The notes under the pieces: model-generated
Database searches by the model: none
The model's input: the letters and a program-made list of their open reading frames with translations, nothing else
What the model was told of the DNA's origin: nothing
Made by a program: the position numbers and the translations under genes
Shown here: positions 22,561 through 33,739 of the stretch, in pieces
How the letters are laid out: each line of letters begins with the position of its first letter
Position numbering within the stretch: the stretch's first letter is position 1
NCBI GenBank assembly: GCA_015847255.1
Contig: JADLZK010007649.1
Location: 992,001-1,056,000 of the forward strand
DNA: 64,000 nt
From: Hyparrhenia diplandra
Lineage: Eukaryota; Streptophyta; Magnoliopsida; Poales; Poaceae
Reading direction: 5' to 3'

Positions 22561-23025
22561 GTACACGAGCGTCTACATCTATCTGAGTTTCTGTGGAAAA
22601 GAAGTATTTCTACAAGAGTTTGTGTATTTTGCATCATGTATGAGGTGTATATATACGAGCTAATTATTATTGCAGCATGATTGAATGCCGGGGCCAAATG
22701 GCAGGTTGGACGTTCAGAACAAAGCATGGCGCGGCAGCTTGAACGCCTGCTAGTTGCCACATACATTGCCATACCTTTCCCACGAAATTTCCAATGGAAT
22801 GTCAACTGAATTTCTTTCTATGATCGATCGACACATGACATATCCCAATGGCTCCTATTTGTTTTTGAGATATTCTCCCGTATAAATGCCAATAATGCTC
22901 CTAAGCTAATAGGAGTATAGTCTATACTACTACTCCAGTACATAAAATTAAATAACTACTTTTAAAAAGGAACAACAATTTTTTAAACGAGGGTCGTCCT
23001 ACTGATATGGATGAATGAGTTCTGG

Positions 23026-23778
23026 CAGGGCCGTCCCGGCAGAAATGGGGACCCCTGTGCTAAATTCTGAAATAGGCCCTACTCTCTCTGTCCCAAAAAA
23101 GAATATCGTTATAAAATTGATAAATTAGTATTAAAGTATCTCTAATGACAAATAAGTCATAATAAAATCGAACATATTTATGGAACTTTTTTAAATAAGA
23201 TGGAGGGTTAAATATGATGTATGAAAAACTTTAAACGACACCCTTTTTGGGACGGAGGGAGTACCAACTAACAAAATACAATAGTTGAATAATGGCTTTT
23301 GGATGCATGACCATTCATAGCTCCTTCATAATATAAAGTTCTATGTTTTTACATTTTTGGTAATTCAATTCATATTTTCCTGGAACAATGAATGACTTTG
23401 ATTATAAAACACTTTATGCCTACACATGTCAATACACAAGAACAAGTAAGACAAAAAAATCAGAGACAATAAACAAACCTGTACTAGTTCACTTACTACA
23501 TCTCACAAAGTCAGAACAAATGAAGAAAATAAATGACAATGGACTCGTTAGCTTGCCTATGCAACCACCAGTCCGGTGCAGCACTTTGCTGCCTTTTGTC
23601 CCAGCAGATTAATGAAGTAAAGTGGTCTAGCAGTTTAGCACCAAAGCCTTGAGCAGCCTGCAACAATCGACACGTTCTACTACTACTCTTGATGTGTTAC
23701 AACTTTGGAGTGTGAGGCCCCTAGAAAATGGAGGCCCTGTGCCGTCGCACAGGTCGCACGCCCACAGGGACGGCCCTG
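23026..23778. mobile_element. Non-autonomous hAT, CAGGGCCGTCCC ends
   Basis: The left end is CAGGGCCGTCCCGGCAG and the right end, read inward, is CAGGGCCGTCCCTGTGGG. The flanks share GTTCTGG (23019-23025 and 23779-23785), seven bases of an expected 8-bp duplication. It contains no transposase text. A Stowaway MITE is nested at 23082-23261. It sits at the 5' edge of a LINE whose frame (GVWQQFLKRKYVKD) resumes immediately after the element. Confidence 0.85.
23082..23261. mobile_element. Stowaway MITE nested in the hAT
   Basis: It starts CTCTCTCTGTCCCAAAAAAG and ends 'ttgggacggagggag', with TA at 23080-23081 and 23262-23263. It is 180 bp, AT-rich and non-coding. Confidence 0.93.
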
Positions 23779-24640
23779 GTTCTGGATGGTGTTTGGCAAC
23801 AATTTCTTAAGAGAAAATATGTCAAGGACAAATGCTTATCTCAGATGGAAAAAAAGCCAGGAGATTCACATTTCTGGTCTGGGCTGATGGATGTGAAGGA
23901 AGAATTGCTACAACACGGACGGTTCAAGGTTCAGAATGGTCAACAAACAAGATTCAGGAAGATGTATGGGTCGGTCAAGAACCGCTGATGCGGACATTCC
24001 CGACCTGTACAAAATAGTGAGGGAAGAGAGGGGTGTCGGTGGCTAGTGTGCTCATTTCGACTCCTTTTGAATATCTCGTTTAGGCGAGGGTTAGTAGGAG
24101 AGAGACTAGAAGAGTGGCTCAGATTCGTATCTCTAGTGGTACCAATAGAGCTAACTAGGGACAAAGACATTTTCATCCGGCAGCTAAAGAAAAATGGAAT
24201 GTTCTCTTCTCAGTCACTTTATAGAGAAATAATGAAGAGGGATAAAGTTGAGGGCAAGCATTTGTTCTGGAAAAGCGAAAATACCATTGAAAATTAAAAT
24301 TTTCCTATGGTACTTAAAACGGGGGGGTAATACTTACAAAGGATAATCTATTGAAAAGAAGGTGGAAAGGGAATTCTAAATGTGACTTTTGTGGTTTGCA
24401 AGAAAACATCCAACACCTCTTTTTTTGATTGTCGGATGGCAAGATTTATTTGGAACATGATTTTTATCACATTTAACATTCAGCAAACCAAAGAGCACTT
24501 CTCATATGTTTGGCTCATGGTTAAGGAGTTTTACTCCAAGAATAAGAAGTCAAATTATTGTGGGAATGGCGGCCATGTGTTGGGCCATATGGCTGAATAG
24601 AAATGATGTTGTGTTCCAAAGAAAAGTTTCTAACTCATAT
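23779..24640 (+). pseudogene. LINE ORF2 C-terminal remnant (zf-RVT)
   Basis: The text GVWQQFLKRKYVKDKCLSQM starts right after the hAT. It continues through KKPGDSHFWSGLMDVKEELL to the zinc-binding part: KNGMFSSQSLYREIMKRD, FLWYLKRG, CDFCGLQENIQHLFF, and DCRMARFIWNMIF near 24440. These are typical of the region downstream of RT in plant L1 elements. At least three frame shifts are needed. The RT catalytic core is not present, so this is a 5'-truncated copy. Confidence 0.82.
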
Positions 24641-24752
24641 TTGCGGTGTACTCTTCAGAGAACCTTTTGATCCGACAATGGTTCCTCTTGTCTAAAGAGG
24701 AAGAAGGAGAACTGATGAAAGAAGGCTGCAAACATCTTGAAGGAATGGCGTT

Positions 24753-26102
24753 CACTACCAAAAACTGAATATTTTGTGAGAGGAACGCTTTTTCATGAGA
24801 GTGAAAATGAACTCTCATGAAATTAATATTTTCATGAGAGTGATATAAATCCGCCACGAAAACATATTTTCATGAGAGTACTTGACACAACGTCATGAAA
24901 ATCAGTTGTTTTCGCGGAAGGTTTACTCTCATGAAAATACCAAAGTCTCACTAAATCCGCTCGTGAAGGTTTTACTCTCACGAAATACCATAAAAAACAG
25001 TCATGAAAACATTGATGCAAACTTGGTGGCAATATACATTCGTGAAGGTGAACTCTCATGAAAATACCAATGTCTCACGAATTCCATTCGTGAAGGTTTA
25101 CTCTCACGAAATACCATAAAAACAGTCATGTTCTCGGCCTATTTTTTCAGCTTTATTCATTATGCGGTCATGCGGGAATATATGTTTGGCTCCAAGATGG
25201 CTAGCGCTTTGAACACATATGTTCTAATGAAGTATGGATCCAAAAGAGGCGACAACCGATGCAGCTTGATGGGAGTAAAACAAAAATGGTTAGGACTTGT
25301 CTGGCCGAACTTGTTAGGACTATGTGTTATAACTTATATATCATGTTGGATGTCTAGGACTATGAGCTAGTAAGCCTTGTAATGGTTGGACAGCTGGATG
25401 CAATTAGAATGTATTGCAATTGGAATCAGTTGGCATATATGGATGTATTGGAATTGATTTTATGTGTGTTGGATTGACATTTGGATCATGTGTGAATTTG
25501 GAATTTGGTTTGAGATGCTTCGTTGGGTAATTTTCATGACGGTTGACTCAAATCAGAATACTTTTTTGTGGTGGGTCACTCTCATGAAATACTATATTTC
25601 CCGTGAATTTTCAAACTCTCGTGCAACTCATTTGCGTGACTTGTGACTCTCATGAAATACCCTACCTCTCACAAAATAAGTTCATGACGGTGAGCTCTCA
25701 CGAAATACCCTTCCTCTCACGAAATAAGTTCATGACGGTGAGCTCTCACAAAATACCCTTCCTCTCACAAAATAAGTTCATGACAGTGAGCTCTCACGAA
25801 ATACCCTTCCTCTCACGAAATAACTTCGCTGACGGTGGCCTCTCACGAAATATTAAAAAACCGCCATGAAAAGAGCGATGCAAATCGACGGCAATGACCT
25901 TTTTATGAGAGTGACCGTCACGGAGAACTCTCATGAAAAGAATCCGTGGCGGTGAACTCTCACGAAAGTGTGTATTTCATGAGTGCACATCGCGGAGAAG
26001 TAATGCGTGACGGTGTACTCTCACGCATTATTTTCGTGAGAGTAAAACCGTTTTTCGCGGACTGTTTTTCACTCTCACAAAATATCCAGTTTCTCGGTAG
26101 TG
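24753..26102. mobile_element. Non-autonomous CACTA with dense TCTCAYGAAA repeats
   Basis: The ends are CACTACCAAAAACTGAATAT and, read inward from the right, CACTACCGAGAAACTGGATA; the similarity extends about 30 bp. The 3-bp duplication GTT flanks it (24750-24752, 26103-26105). Both halves are crowded with 'ctctcatgaaaata' or 'ctctcacgaaata' words in both orientations, including a 48-bp tandem array. The 400-bp centre (25130-25560) has no recognisable transposase. Confidence 0.92.
25644..25835. repeat. 48-bp tandem repeat, four copies
   Basis: The units are 25644-25690, 25691-25738, 25739-25786 and 25787-25835 (47, 48, 48 and 49 bp). Each holds two CTCTCACGAAATA words and 'gttcatgacggtgag'. 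The translated pattern MTVSSHEIPFLSRNKF is a by-product, not evidence of a gene. Confidence 0.95.
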
Positions 26103-26479
26103 GTTGAAGCTCTTTGGCTCTAGGAATTGGTGGAACTTGAAGAGAGTGGGAATTTAGATCTCCTTGAGTTGCATTTTAAGCGGTTTTCAGTTCTCCATAG
26201 TTTGTGTTCAGTGACCTAGCTTTGTTGTTAGTAAGCTGATGGGAAGGTTAGTTTGTCGAAGGATCGACCATGGTTAGATCTTGTCCGCTTAGCGGAACCT
26301 TGGGTTCAGTCCCTGCTTGTATGGTTTAAGTTCTATGCATTCACGTGAATGCTAAGGCTGGAATACTTTTATTCCGTAATCTAAAAAAAAGACAGACGCC
26401 ATTCTTGAGTGTAGGAAGTAGTAGTACTATAGTAGTACACTTTAACACATAGTTATAGAATCTAAAAAAGCCAAAGTGA

Positions 26480-27225
26480 ACTACAATTTGGAACGAGGAG
26501 AGTATCACTTAGTCCATTGCACCCCTTGCCTACATTGTGTTTTCTAGCCTACGCACAAAGTTTTGCAACCTAGTTCCAATCATACACTATCATGACAATT
26601 CTAACAATATAAAGACATTAAAGTAATTACACAAATATATAATGCATAATGTAAAGATAGGGAGGGAACGCAATGAAATTTTCCTGAGGTATCGAAGAGT
26701 TGACATTCTCCACTAGCCCACTAGTGACTAGTCCTTGTTGGACTACTCACTCAAGGTTATCGTTGTCCCTTGATCTACGCAAGAGCCAAGTGCTCTCTAT
26801 ATGGGTTTATTCTTCACTACTCCGGCACGGCGTGAATCATCCACAATTCACCTCTCACAAGATCCACCGAAAGATCATCAAGCTCCTAATCACCACAGAG
26901 CCGTCTAGGTGATGCCGATCACCAAATGTAATAAGCACAAACTTTCACGTGACCTAAATGAGACTAGTGGATGCACACTTGATACTCCCAAGCACGCCAA
27001 TGGAGTCCTTAATCGATCACCTGACAGTTCGGTGACTGTCCGGTGAGCACGCGCACGTTCCAGTGTTGCGAGGGAGAGACTGTCGGTGTGTGCAATTTTG
27101 TCACCGCGATATTGTTTGGTTCTAACGTTTTCATCGATTGTGCAGGATTTGCAAGCCCCAGGTACGCCATAGCGTTTGGGTGTATGATCGATCTTTACAT
27201 CAGCCAATAGAAAGAAATTGTATCT
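26480..27225. other. Spacer with possible LTR-like sequence, no gene seen
   Basis: 26725-26880 ('ttggactactcactcaagg', 'tgatctacgcaagagcca') and 27025-27060 ('gttcggtgactgtccggtg') recall LTR sequences common in large grass genomes. I cannot find LTR ends or a primer site, so it is only a candidate fragment. Confidence 0.3.
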
Positions 27226-27475
27226 ATAGTGGTCTTTTATATTGATGAAAGGCCGGGGGCGCTGCGCTTGAACTCTAAAAAAAATTATATAGCAAAGTCG
27301 TATGATGCTTCTCTATCGTTTTCGTCCATGCGTGTTGACGCTGGAATCAACGGCTCAACTAATTTCCGCCAAGAAAAAGTCATCAACCTCTACCGGCCGG
27401 GGTTAGCAGTAGGATCGATCCGCGTCCCTTCCTTTTGCGATTTCATAGCTCAGTCGTCCCGGCCCTCTATTTCTC

Positions 27476-27482
27476 TATAAAA
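27476..27482 (+). promoter_or_regulatory. TATA box of the glycine-zipper gene
   Basis: TATAAAA within 'ttctctataaaacccggcc' lies about 210 nt before the start codon. 'Ttgttgcag' at 27678-27686 looks like a 3' splice site, and GT sites at 27569 and 27583 could be donors, so the leader may hold an intron of about 100-120 nt. This is inference from consensus only. Confidence 0.6.
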
Positions 27483-27692
27483 CCCGGCCTGTCCTCCACC
27501 GTAGAGTACAACTGATCCGCCACTGCTTCCATTTTGCGGCTTTATTCGCTCAGTCCTCGATCGTACCGTATATTCATTCTCTGGTCTGCTAGCTCTCCTC
27601 CCCCAGCTAAACTCTTACATGATTGATTGAGATTGATTGGTGAGAATTTCTGATCGATTGAAATTTGCCTTACATAATTGTTGCAGAAGGAA

Positions 27693-27983
27693 ATGGCCAT
27701 GGGCCGACGTCGGCAGGAGATCAAGAATAACGTCAGAAGAACAAACATGATGATTGGATTGGCGACCACCGGAGCTACCATCGGTCTCGCGTGCGGACCC
27801 CATGGCGCCCTGTTCGGTTGGCTCGCAGGCTGTGCCGTCGCAATGGTTCTGCAGGCCCAAAAGGGCCAAAACAAGACCGTTACCCAAGATGACAGCAACG
27901 TTAAATTAGTTGGTGACACCGTTGAGAAACTTGGAGGGTATTTCGAACTATGTGAGAAAGTCAAAGAAGCAGCTAGTGAGTAA
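27693..27983 (+). CDS. Small glycine-zipper membrane protein, 96 aa
   Basis: This is the only intact host-like gene seen. The start at 27693 (AAGGAAATGG context) is preferred over the upstream in-frame codon because it follows the likely 3' splice site. The product has a basic N-terminus (MGRRRQEIKNNVRR), then a Gly/Ala-rich hydrophobic stretch at residues 19-53 that could form a membrane hairpin. Glycines at 27, 31, 35 and again at 38, 42, 46 make two GxxxGxxxG zippers, split by a Pro-His at 36-37. A soluble, mildly acidic tail follows (VGDTVEKLGGYFELCEKVKE). Glycine zippers pack membrane helices tightly. I do not recognise the family. A TATA box lies 210 bp upstream and TAA ends the frame. 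It could be a young or lineage-specific gene; expression is unknown. Confidence 0.65.
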   Translation: MAMGRRRQEIKNNVRRTNMMIGLATTGATIGLACGPHGALFGWLAGCAVAMVLQAQKGQNKTVTQDDSNVKLVGDTVEKLGGYFELCEKVKEAASE

Positions 27984-28440
27984 GAATACGAACGAAGATT
28001 CTACGTAAATGATGTTTCTTACGTCTCTGTTTGGTTTCAGTTCTTATCTATGTACGCCCAGTACCTGATCATTATCTTAAAAATGTACGACCAGTACGAA
28101 GCAGCTCCTGTGTCCAGTTCTTGGTTGTAATTCAAGTCGTGGTTGTAATTCTTGGTTGACCTAAGCTTCTCCATGTATGCTGGTGGACTAGTCGTGGTTG
28201 TAATTTTGTTATACTCTACATAATATATGTGCGTTGATTTTCTGTATATATACTGGTAGACTTGGTTGCTCAATTTATGTAGATATAATAAGAATTCATA
28301 TAAGATGTAGTACAGAATTCATATAAGAGATAATACGAATTCAGATATTCAAGCAATGTGTATTTACTGCAGGACTTGATTGCTTAATTTAAGTAGTAGA
28401 TGGCAAGAATTCAGGTACAAATAAATTATGTATTTTTCCT
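27984..28440. other. 3' flank of the small gene, repeats of gaattca
   Basis: AT-rich sequence holds five 'gaattca' words between 28292 and 28415, plus echoes of 'ggttgtaattc' at 28125-28205. A 3' UTR and poly-A site probably lie here, but no strong AATAAA is seen. No other gene is visible. Confidence 0.45.
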
Positions 28441-28469
28441 TTTTACTGAACATGCACGCACGCCATTCT

Positions 28470-29040
28470 AGGTGTACGATTCTTTTTCGGATGGTCTACA
28501 ATTGATTCTATTTTCAATCTCCCTCCCGTCCGCGTCGTCTGCACCAGGGCGGCACAGACGGACCTCACCTCGCGCCGTTGCCCCTTCCCCGCCCCTCTCC
28601 CCTCGCCAATGCAGAGCACGCCGCCGGGATCCCGTGCGGGCACAAGGAAGGTGGCGGCGAGTGCTTCTTCCCCGGCATGTAACGGTGAGTTCGGGCGTCA
28701 TCTAGGCGGCGCCAATGGTGGCCGTTGCTGGGGCCGAATCCGGCGGTGCTTCCGCCTGGTCCGCGATGTGATCTGGTTATTCGCCTTCTCCGGCAACGGA
28801 GGAGGCCTGGGCAATGGCGGGTTGGTGAACTGCGGCGTTACGAGGCGGTTCCCCTTCCCGGTGGCTACATCTGCAGGATGCCGGCCTGCCACGTCTGATA
28901 TGTGGTCCGAGTGCGTGTGTTTGGGGGTGGTGGTTTGACTTCGGCTTGCCGTCGGCGCTGGGCAGGCTGACATGTCGACGATGGGCTTGTCCGGCAGGCG
29001 ATGGCTGCGATAGGGGATGTGCCGCGGCTGGGCTTGGGTA
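28470..29040 (+). other. GC-rich open region, gene not recognised
   Basis: A plus-strand frame from 28609 runs to 28938 (MQSTPPGSRAGTRKVAASAS...), and both strands are open in several frames, which is what high GC alone would give. No domain is recognised. 'Cggtgagt' at 28683 would serve as a splice donor, so it could be a first exon of a lost gene. Confidence 0.3.
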
Positions 29041-29055
29041 GAGGAGCAGCGCAGT

Positions 29056-29350
29056 GGAGCTGTGGGGGGGATCCCCACCTGAATTTTCATTGATTTTATA
29101 TGGCCAGTAGCCTGATGTTTACAAGAGCATTGTTACAGAGTGTTTAGATTTTACATTGCCGAAACCAGTACAGTACACCATACATCGGCAATCTGTTGAT
29201 CCTTCTTCGGGAGCCGGCACTTCCATGCCATAGCCTCCGATCTGCACGCCAGCAAGGTAGCCTGAATGGAGGTCCGTTCACCTCGGAACGCCAGGTTGTT
29301 TCGTCTCTTCCATAGGTGCCAATAGTACAATACACCATACATCGGCAATC
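29056..29350 (-). pseudogene. LINE ORF2 C-terminus and 3' end, truncated
   Basis: The minus strand reads YYWHLWKRRNNLAFRGERTS, then LLACRSEAMAWKCRLPKKD and a stop, followed by a 3' tail 'aaaattcaggtggggatc'. Grass L1 elements commonly end with W..WK.RN text and an 'ATTCAGGTGGGG' tail. A phrase of about 30 bp (29170-29200) recurs at 29330-29360, so the right edge is itself partly duplicated. Nothing upstream of the C-terminus is kept. Confidence 0.65.
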
Positions 29351-29365
29351 TGTTTCTGTATCTTT

Positions 29366-31940
29366 TTCGCGACCGCGCCGTTGCCGTAGATTTCATTAAG
29401 AAGAATAAAGTTCAAAATAACAAGAAGCAACGGTAACCAAACCATTACCGATACGAAACCTAACAACTACCGGATACACCAACCGGGATTACATGATGAC
29501 TAATTGCGACAAAGCAACACGCAACACGCTGGACTAGGCACCCACGTCGGCGATGCCGTTGGTGTTGAGTTCCATGGCGGACAGGTCAAAGGCACCATCA
29601 AGTAGTAACTCGAAACGGCGCCGCTTAGCTGGCGTCATGCCGCGCCTAAAGACTGACCTAACCTTGTCCTCAACGGCGGAGCCTCGCCCGGTCGACTTCA
29701 AAACCCAACTTTTCGAAGCAAGAGCGACCGGGCCTGCAGTCGCATTAGCCGCCCCTTGGTCGCCGCTGATACGGCCGCTACGACGTAGGGGTGGGTGGAG
29801 ATCGGGGCGCGCGCATCGACGCAGCGCCGCCCCGACTTGAGAATTGGTGATGCCAACGCACACACACCGCATCCTCGATCTCTTGCTGACGGGACCTCGT
29901 GGCCCTCGCGAGTCGGTGGTGACAGCCTCATCCGCGGCAGGGAACCAAGCACCTCCTCGGAAGACACCGAGGCGGCTCAAAGAGAGTAACATGCCCATCC
30001 CGCGATCGATGGGGCCTCCTCAAAGGCCCGACGACGCACCCTGGGCGCAAACTCCACCGCCACAAGGCCAGCCCACCAGTCATCCCGCTCCGGGGTGTTG
30101 GTGCCGGGGCGCGTGGGCATCTTGCAGGGGGGCGACACTGAGCTCCAAGCCGCGAGCTCATCAAGCATTGGGTCCCTCCTCGGCGGGAGGCACCGCAGCC
30201 ACACACGGCCCGACGCCAACGGATCGACGCAGCCGGGCATAGCTCGTCGCGGTGGCAACCTCCGGTCGCGTAGGGGCACCACTCACCGGCCGCAACGCCA
30301 ATGACGTCGAAGGAGGCGGACAGAGAATCTGCCTCGACGAGGAATGGAGCCACTCGAGGCCCGGATGCCCCAGAGCTCTCGTGCCCTCGCCACGTAGTGG
30401 GCACGGGCGTGACCCCCGCACTCGGGCCGACGAGGGTGTGCTGGGGTGGGCAGCGACGTCGATGCTTGCAATCCTTCGCCCGCCTCTTGCTAAAGCAGAA
30501 GAGGCAAAAGCGTGATGGGCCGCGCGACCGGGCGGCATACGAGCCCGGCCAAATAGTTGAAGCGAGGCCGACGAGAGGGTGGCACCGTCGTCGATGGCGA
30601 CGAGGGCGAGGCGACGATGACAGCGGCGACGCGCCTACGCCTCAGAACGAGCGTGAAGCCATCTGCAGGTCAACCGGGCGGGAAGGACCCGCCCGTGGCG
30701 GTGGAGGGAGTGGTCCACGCGGGCGAGGGCGGCCACGGGCGGCGAAGACCGGCGGCTGCGATCGAGGCGCTCGTGGTGCAGGGACACACCTGGTTGGCCG
30801 ACAGCCGAGACGCAAAGTGTGCGGGCACCCTGGTAGCCGGAGACCCCACAAGGGGCAGCCGGCATCGCCGGGTGGCGGCGCCGCGCAGCACACACCTCTT
30901 CCGCGACGACGGGAGCCGGTGCGAGGCCGGGTGTGGCGCCCGCTAGCAACGACCGGGCACATTCCAATGGCGCCAACACCGGCGGTGGCCGCGTCCGCGA
31001 GGTCCGCGACCGAGGAGCATCCCCGACCGAGCCCACGAATACCCCGGGCGAGGAGGAGATGGACAACCGCGCCGCACGACAGTAGGGGCCTCCGCTCGAC
31101 GCTGCCTTCGACGCCGAGCAATCGGAGAAGGAGCCATCCATCCAACGCAAGCCCTTTGGCCTTCCGGAAGAGGGGACGGCGTGGGGCCGCCTCGGGAGAG
31201 GGCCCTGCCACCGCTGTAAGCCGCAGGACGGCGACATCGCAGGTTGGGGAGCCGCAGCCCGGCGACACCCGCGGGGCGGCGTGGCAGCTGGCTTGCCGAC
31301 GAACTGGACTTGGGTGGAGACGACGCGACGGGCGCAGGGAGACGCGGGCCGAGAGGGCTTCCTGTGGCGCAGAGGGCGCAGGTGGGGAGAGGGCGGTGCG
31401 GGCGCACCGACGCGTCCGACAGCACATCCGCAGCCGCCGGAGTAGGGCGCAGCTGCAGCCGGGCGATCGGAGCAGCAGCAGGGGAGTGGTCGATCAGAAG
31501 GGCGTATTTCATCCCCTCGAGGCCGATGGAGCCATCCCGCCCACTCAGCCCATCCTCCCACGGGCTGTCGCCGAGCCCCGGGCGACGCCGGGCCGGGCAG
31601 CGCAGGCTGGGAGGAAGGAGGGGCGCCCGACGTGGAAGAACGTGCCGGGCGGCGGTCACCGACACGGAGGAGACGCCAGCGCAGCTACTGCCCGAGAGGG
31701 AGCCGTGCTCGAACGGAGCTGCCGGGCGACCCGTGAGCGCTTGGCATCGGAGCCCCGATCTCACCGGGGCATGGGGAGCGCCGGAGAGGCCCATCAATGG
31801 AAAGCTTGGGCGACGGAGGTGACGGATCCGGCTTGGATGTGGGGGAGAGGCTAGGGGATAGAGGGATCTGGCGTGGGAGAGCGCTGGCGGCTTGGGGAAG
31901 ACGAAGGGTCGGGGGTCGTCCGTCTCCATCCCTATGCAAC
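29366..31940 (-). pseudogene. Decayed, internally deleted LINE-like element
   Basis: The right-to-left reading starts near 31940 (MGDGRPPTLRLPQ / METDDPRPFVFPKP) and ends with RRRFELLLDGAFDLSAMELN and a stop at 29534. A 3' tail follows: 'ttcttaatgaaatctacggc' and 'ggcgcggtcgcgaaaaag' (29400-29362 on the minus strand). Tails of the TTAATGAAA type plus a small hairpin before poly-A are typical of grass L1s. The 2.3-kb GC-rich body between is open in all frames, with Pro/Arg/Ser text and an R-R-S-G-R-I phrase near the C-terminus, compatible with a decayed ORF1. There is no ORF2. I find no target duplication. A plant gene of unknown type cannot be excluded. Confidence 0.42.
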
Positions 31941-31944
31941 ACAT

Positions 31945-33160
31945 TAGTGTTGATATCTCTAATAAGAAATACCTATATGCATTGTTTGTATGCATTGTTC
32001 GGTTGGAAAATTTTAATATTCTTTTTTAATGGTCGGAAAGAAAGTTACTACTCGTCTGCTCGTGCTGACACAATTGGAATTGAATGAAAGTACACTCATA
32101 TGGTGTCACCATACGATCGAAGTACTAATACTAGTACTTAATATACCATGCCATATTCAACGGTGGGTCCAATGTTAAGATAGAATTCTAGCAAAATGAT
32201 CATCTTCTAACAGCGGATCCACGGTGGATCTAAAATTCAGATTCAGATCAATCTAGTCATTTGCCATATGGAGTAGAGTAGCGAGTGGCGTATCATAATG
32301 TAGTACTAGTACTACAAAAACACTTTAATGTTTCACATGTTGCCAAGATCAATGATGAATATAAATTTGTGTATCACTGTGTTGTTGTTTGATGAAAAAT
32401 GATTCAAGATGAACATCAACTTAACTTGCTGTCATATTTGTTCAAATAAACAAACATGCATAAACATGCTGTTCTTTTATTTTCTGAGTGACATCTAGTT
32501 TCGCAAAAAGGAAAACATCAGATTCAGAAACTGCATGACATTCAATTTTTTGGAGAGAAAAAACAGCACATACATAACTTCAGGAAGCATTTCAGGACAT
32601 GCTGCAAGTTCACACATACTGCAATGACTTCAGGTCCTCTCCAAGCTCTTCTAAGACTTCGGTTCCTGAAAACTGCAGATAGCAGACAATTGTTATTCAC
32701 TGTATGCAATTGTCCATCGAATCTAAAAACTATATGCAACCTTTCTGTAAAACCTATTCTGTCAAGGTAGCCACTACTACATCATAGCCTCGTATCCATC
32801 AAATTTTACAAACTGAATATTCCATTTCCAAAATTGTCAGACTCAATAATTTGTCCTGAGAACAATTGAGTGACTGCTTCAGTGGGTTTCTTAAGGTATT
32901 GGTCAATAATAAATAGTCAGAAGTGATGTTTCTGATTGGATTGAAGAGACGATATTGGAGTGAACCTTTGATCAGACATTCATCAGACCCAAAAAGGTTG
33001 TAAGAAGTGGCCAGTGGGTTTGCTTATGAAGCGCGGTTACTCTTCTATTTAGTTTATTTATTCAATTATTTATTCGGGCATGCATTTCACTGGTCAACAC
33101 GCAACATACACGTCCGCATCGAGGCACAGCCGCCCCTGATTCAGACCAAATTTAAATTGT
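31945..33160. other. AT-rich spacer, no gene seen
   Basis: The sequence is unique-looking with short 'tactagtact' repeats. It holds no long reading frame, transposon end or RNA gene that I can support. Confidence 0.5.
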
Positions 33161-33739
33161 TTTTTAGATGAAGGATAATTTTTCAACCACGAGTGGTCAT
33201 ATGTAGCTAAAACGTTATAAGAGTTCTTAGACTCTAAACCCTCACACGAGGGATTACACAAAAACAAGAAAAAAAGAACTTAAAAAAAGGAAGAAAACTA
33301 GAAGACTAAGATTCAATCTTCTTCTTCGCTTCCATTCCAATCTTGCAACAACCTCGTGCACTCATCAATCCATTACATCGCTTCGTCTACTTAGAAACTT
33401 GATGTTCGGGTTGATCTGTCAACTCTCTTCATCTCCACACGCAGCCGCAGTCGCCTCCAACCATGACCGGCAGGATAGAGCCGCCCCCCGACCGATAGGC
33501 ACCGGATCCAACCACTAGGGTACCCAAAAACGCCACCCAGGCCCCAACTGAGCCCAGGCCGGCATCGCCAGCGACATCCTTCGAGGGACACCGAGAGGAG
33601 CCCAGACCTAGGCCGTGGAGACACCGACGCACATCCTCCCGGCAGCTAACAATGGCCGCGAGGGCCTAGATCTCAACCTAGAACAGCGGATCCAGCCCCC
33701 GATGGCACGCCGAGCACGAGCGCCACTACGCACGGTGAG

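Larger units (their letters stand above)
23779..26395 (+). mobile_element. 5'-truncated LINE, plus strand, interrupted by a CACTA
   Basis: ORF2 C-terminal text begins at 23779 and the element ends in 'cttttattccgtaatc' plus an A run at 26382-26389. It lies in block B where block F has a short continuous sequence. No clear target duplication remains; a small deletion may have removed it. The CACTA at 24753-26102 splits the 3' region. Confidence 0.75.
21065..26470. repeat. Duplicated block B (paralogue of 55524-61912)
   Basis: 21065-21560 pairs with 55524-56100, 21590-21655 with 59433-59510, 21715-22085 with 60690-61110, 22405-23020 with 61225-61835, and 26400-26465 with 61853-61912. The unit U landmark is at about 21352. 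The 3.4-kb stretch 23021-26395 has no counterpart in block F and is a nest of transposons. Conversely, block F carries about 3 kb (56140-59430) absent here. Confidence 0.85.

Noticed and set aside
24780..26095. Frames with repeated SSHEIPFLSRNKF as a repeat protein
   Set aside because: The repeats are CACTA subterminal words with units of 47-49 bp, so the frame is not maintained.
30301..31854. A 517-residue open frame on the plus strand
   Set aside because: It is Arg/Pro/Gly-rich with no domain, and the opposite strand is equally open. Very high GC explains it, and the better-supported reading is a decayed LINE-like element on the minus strand.
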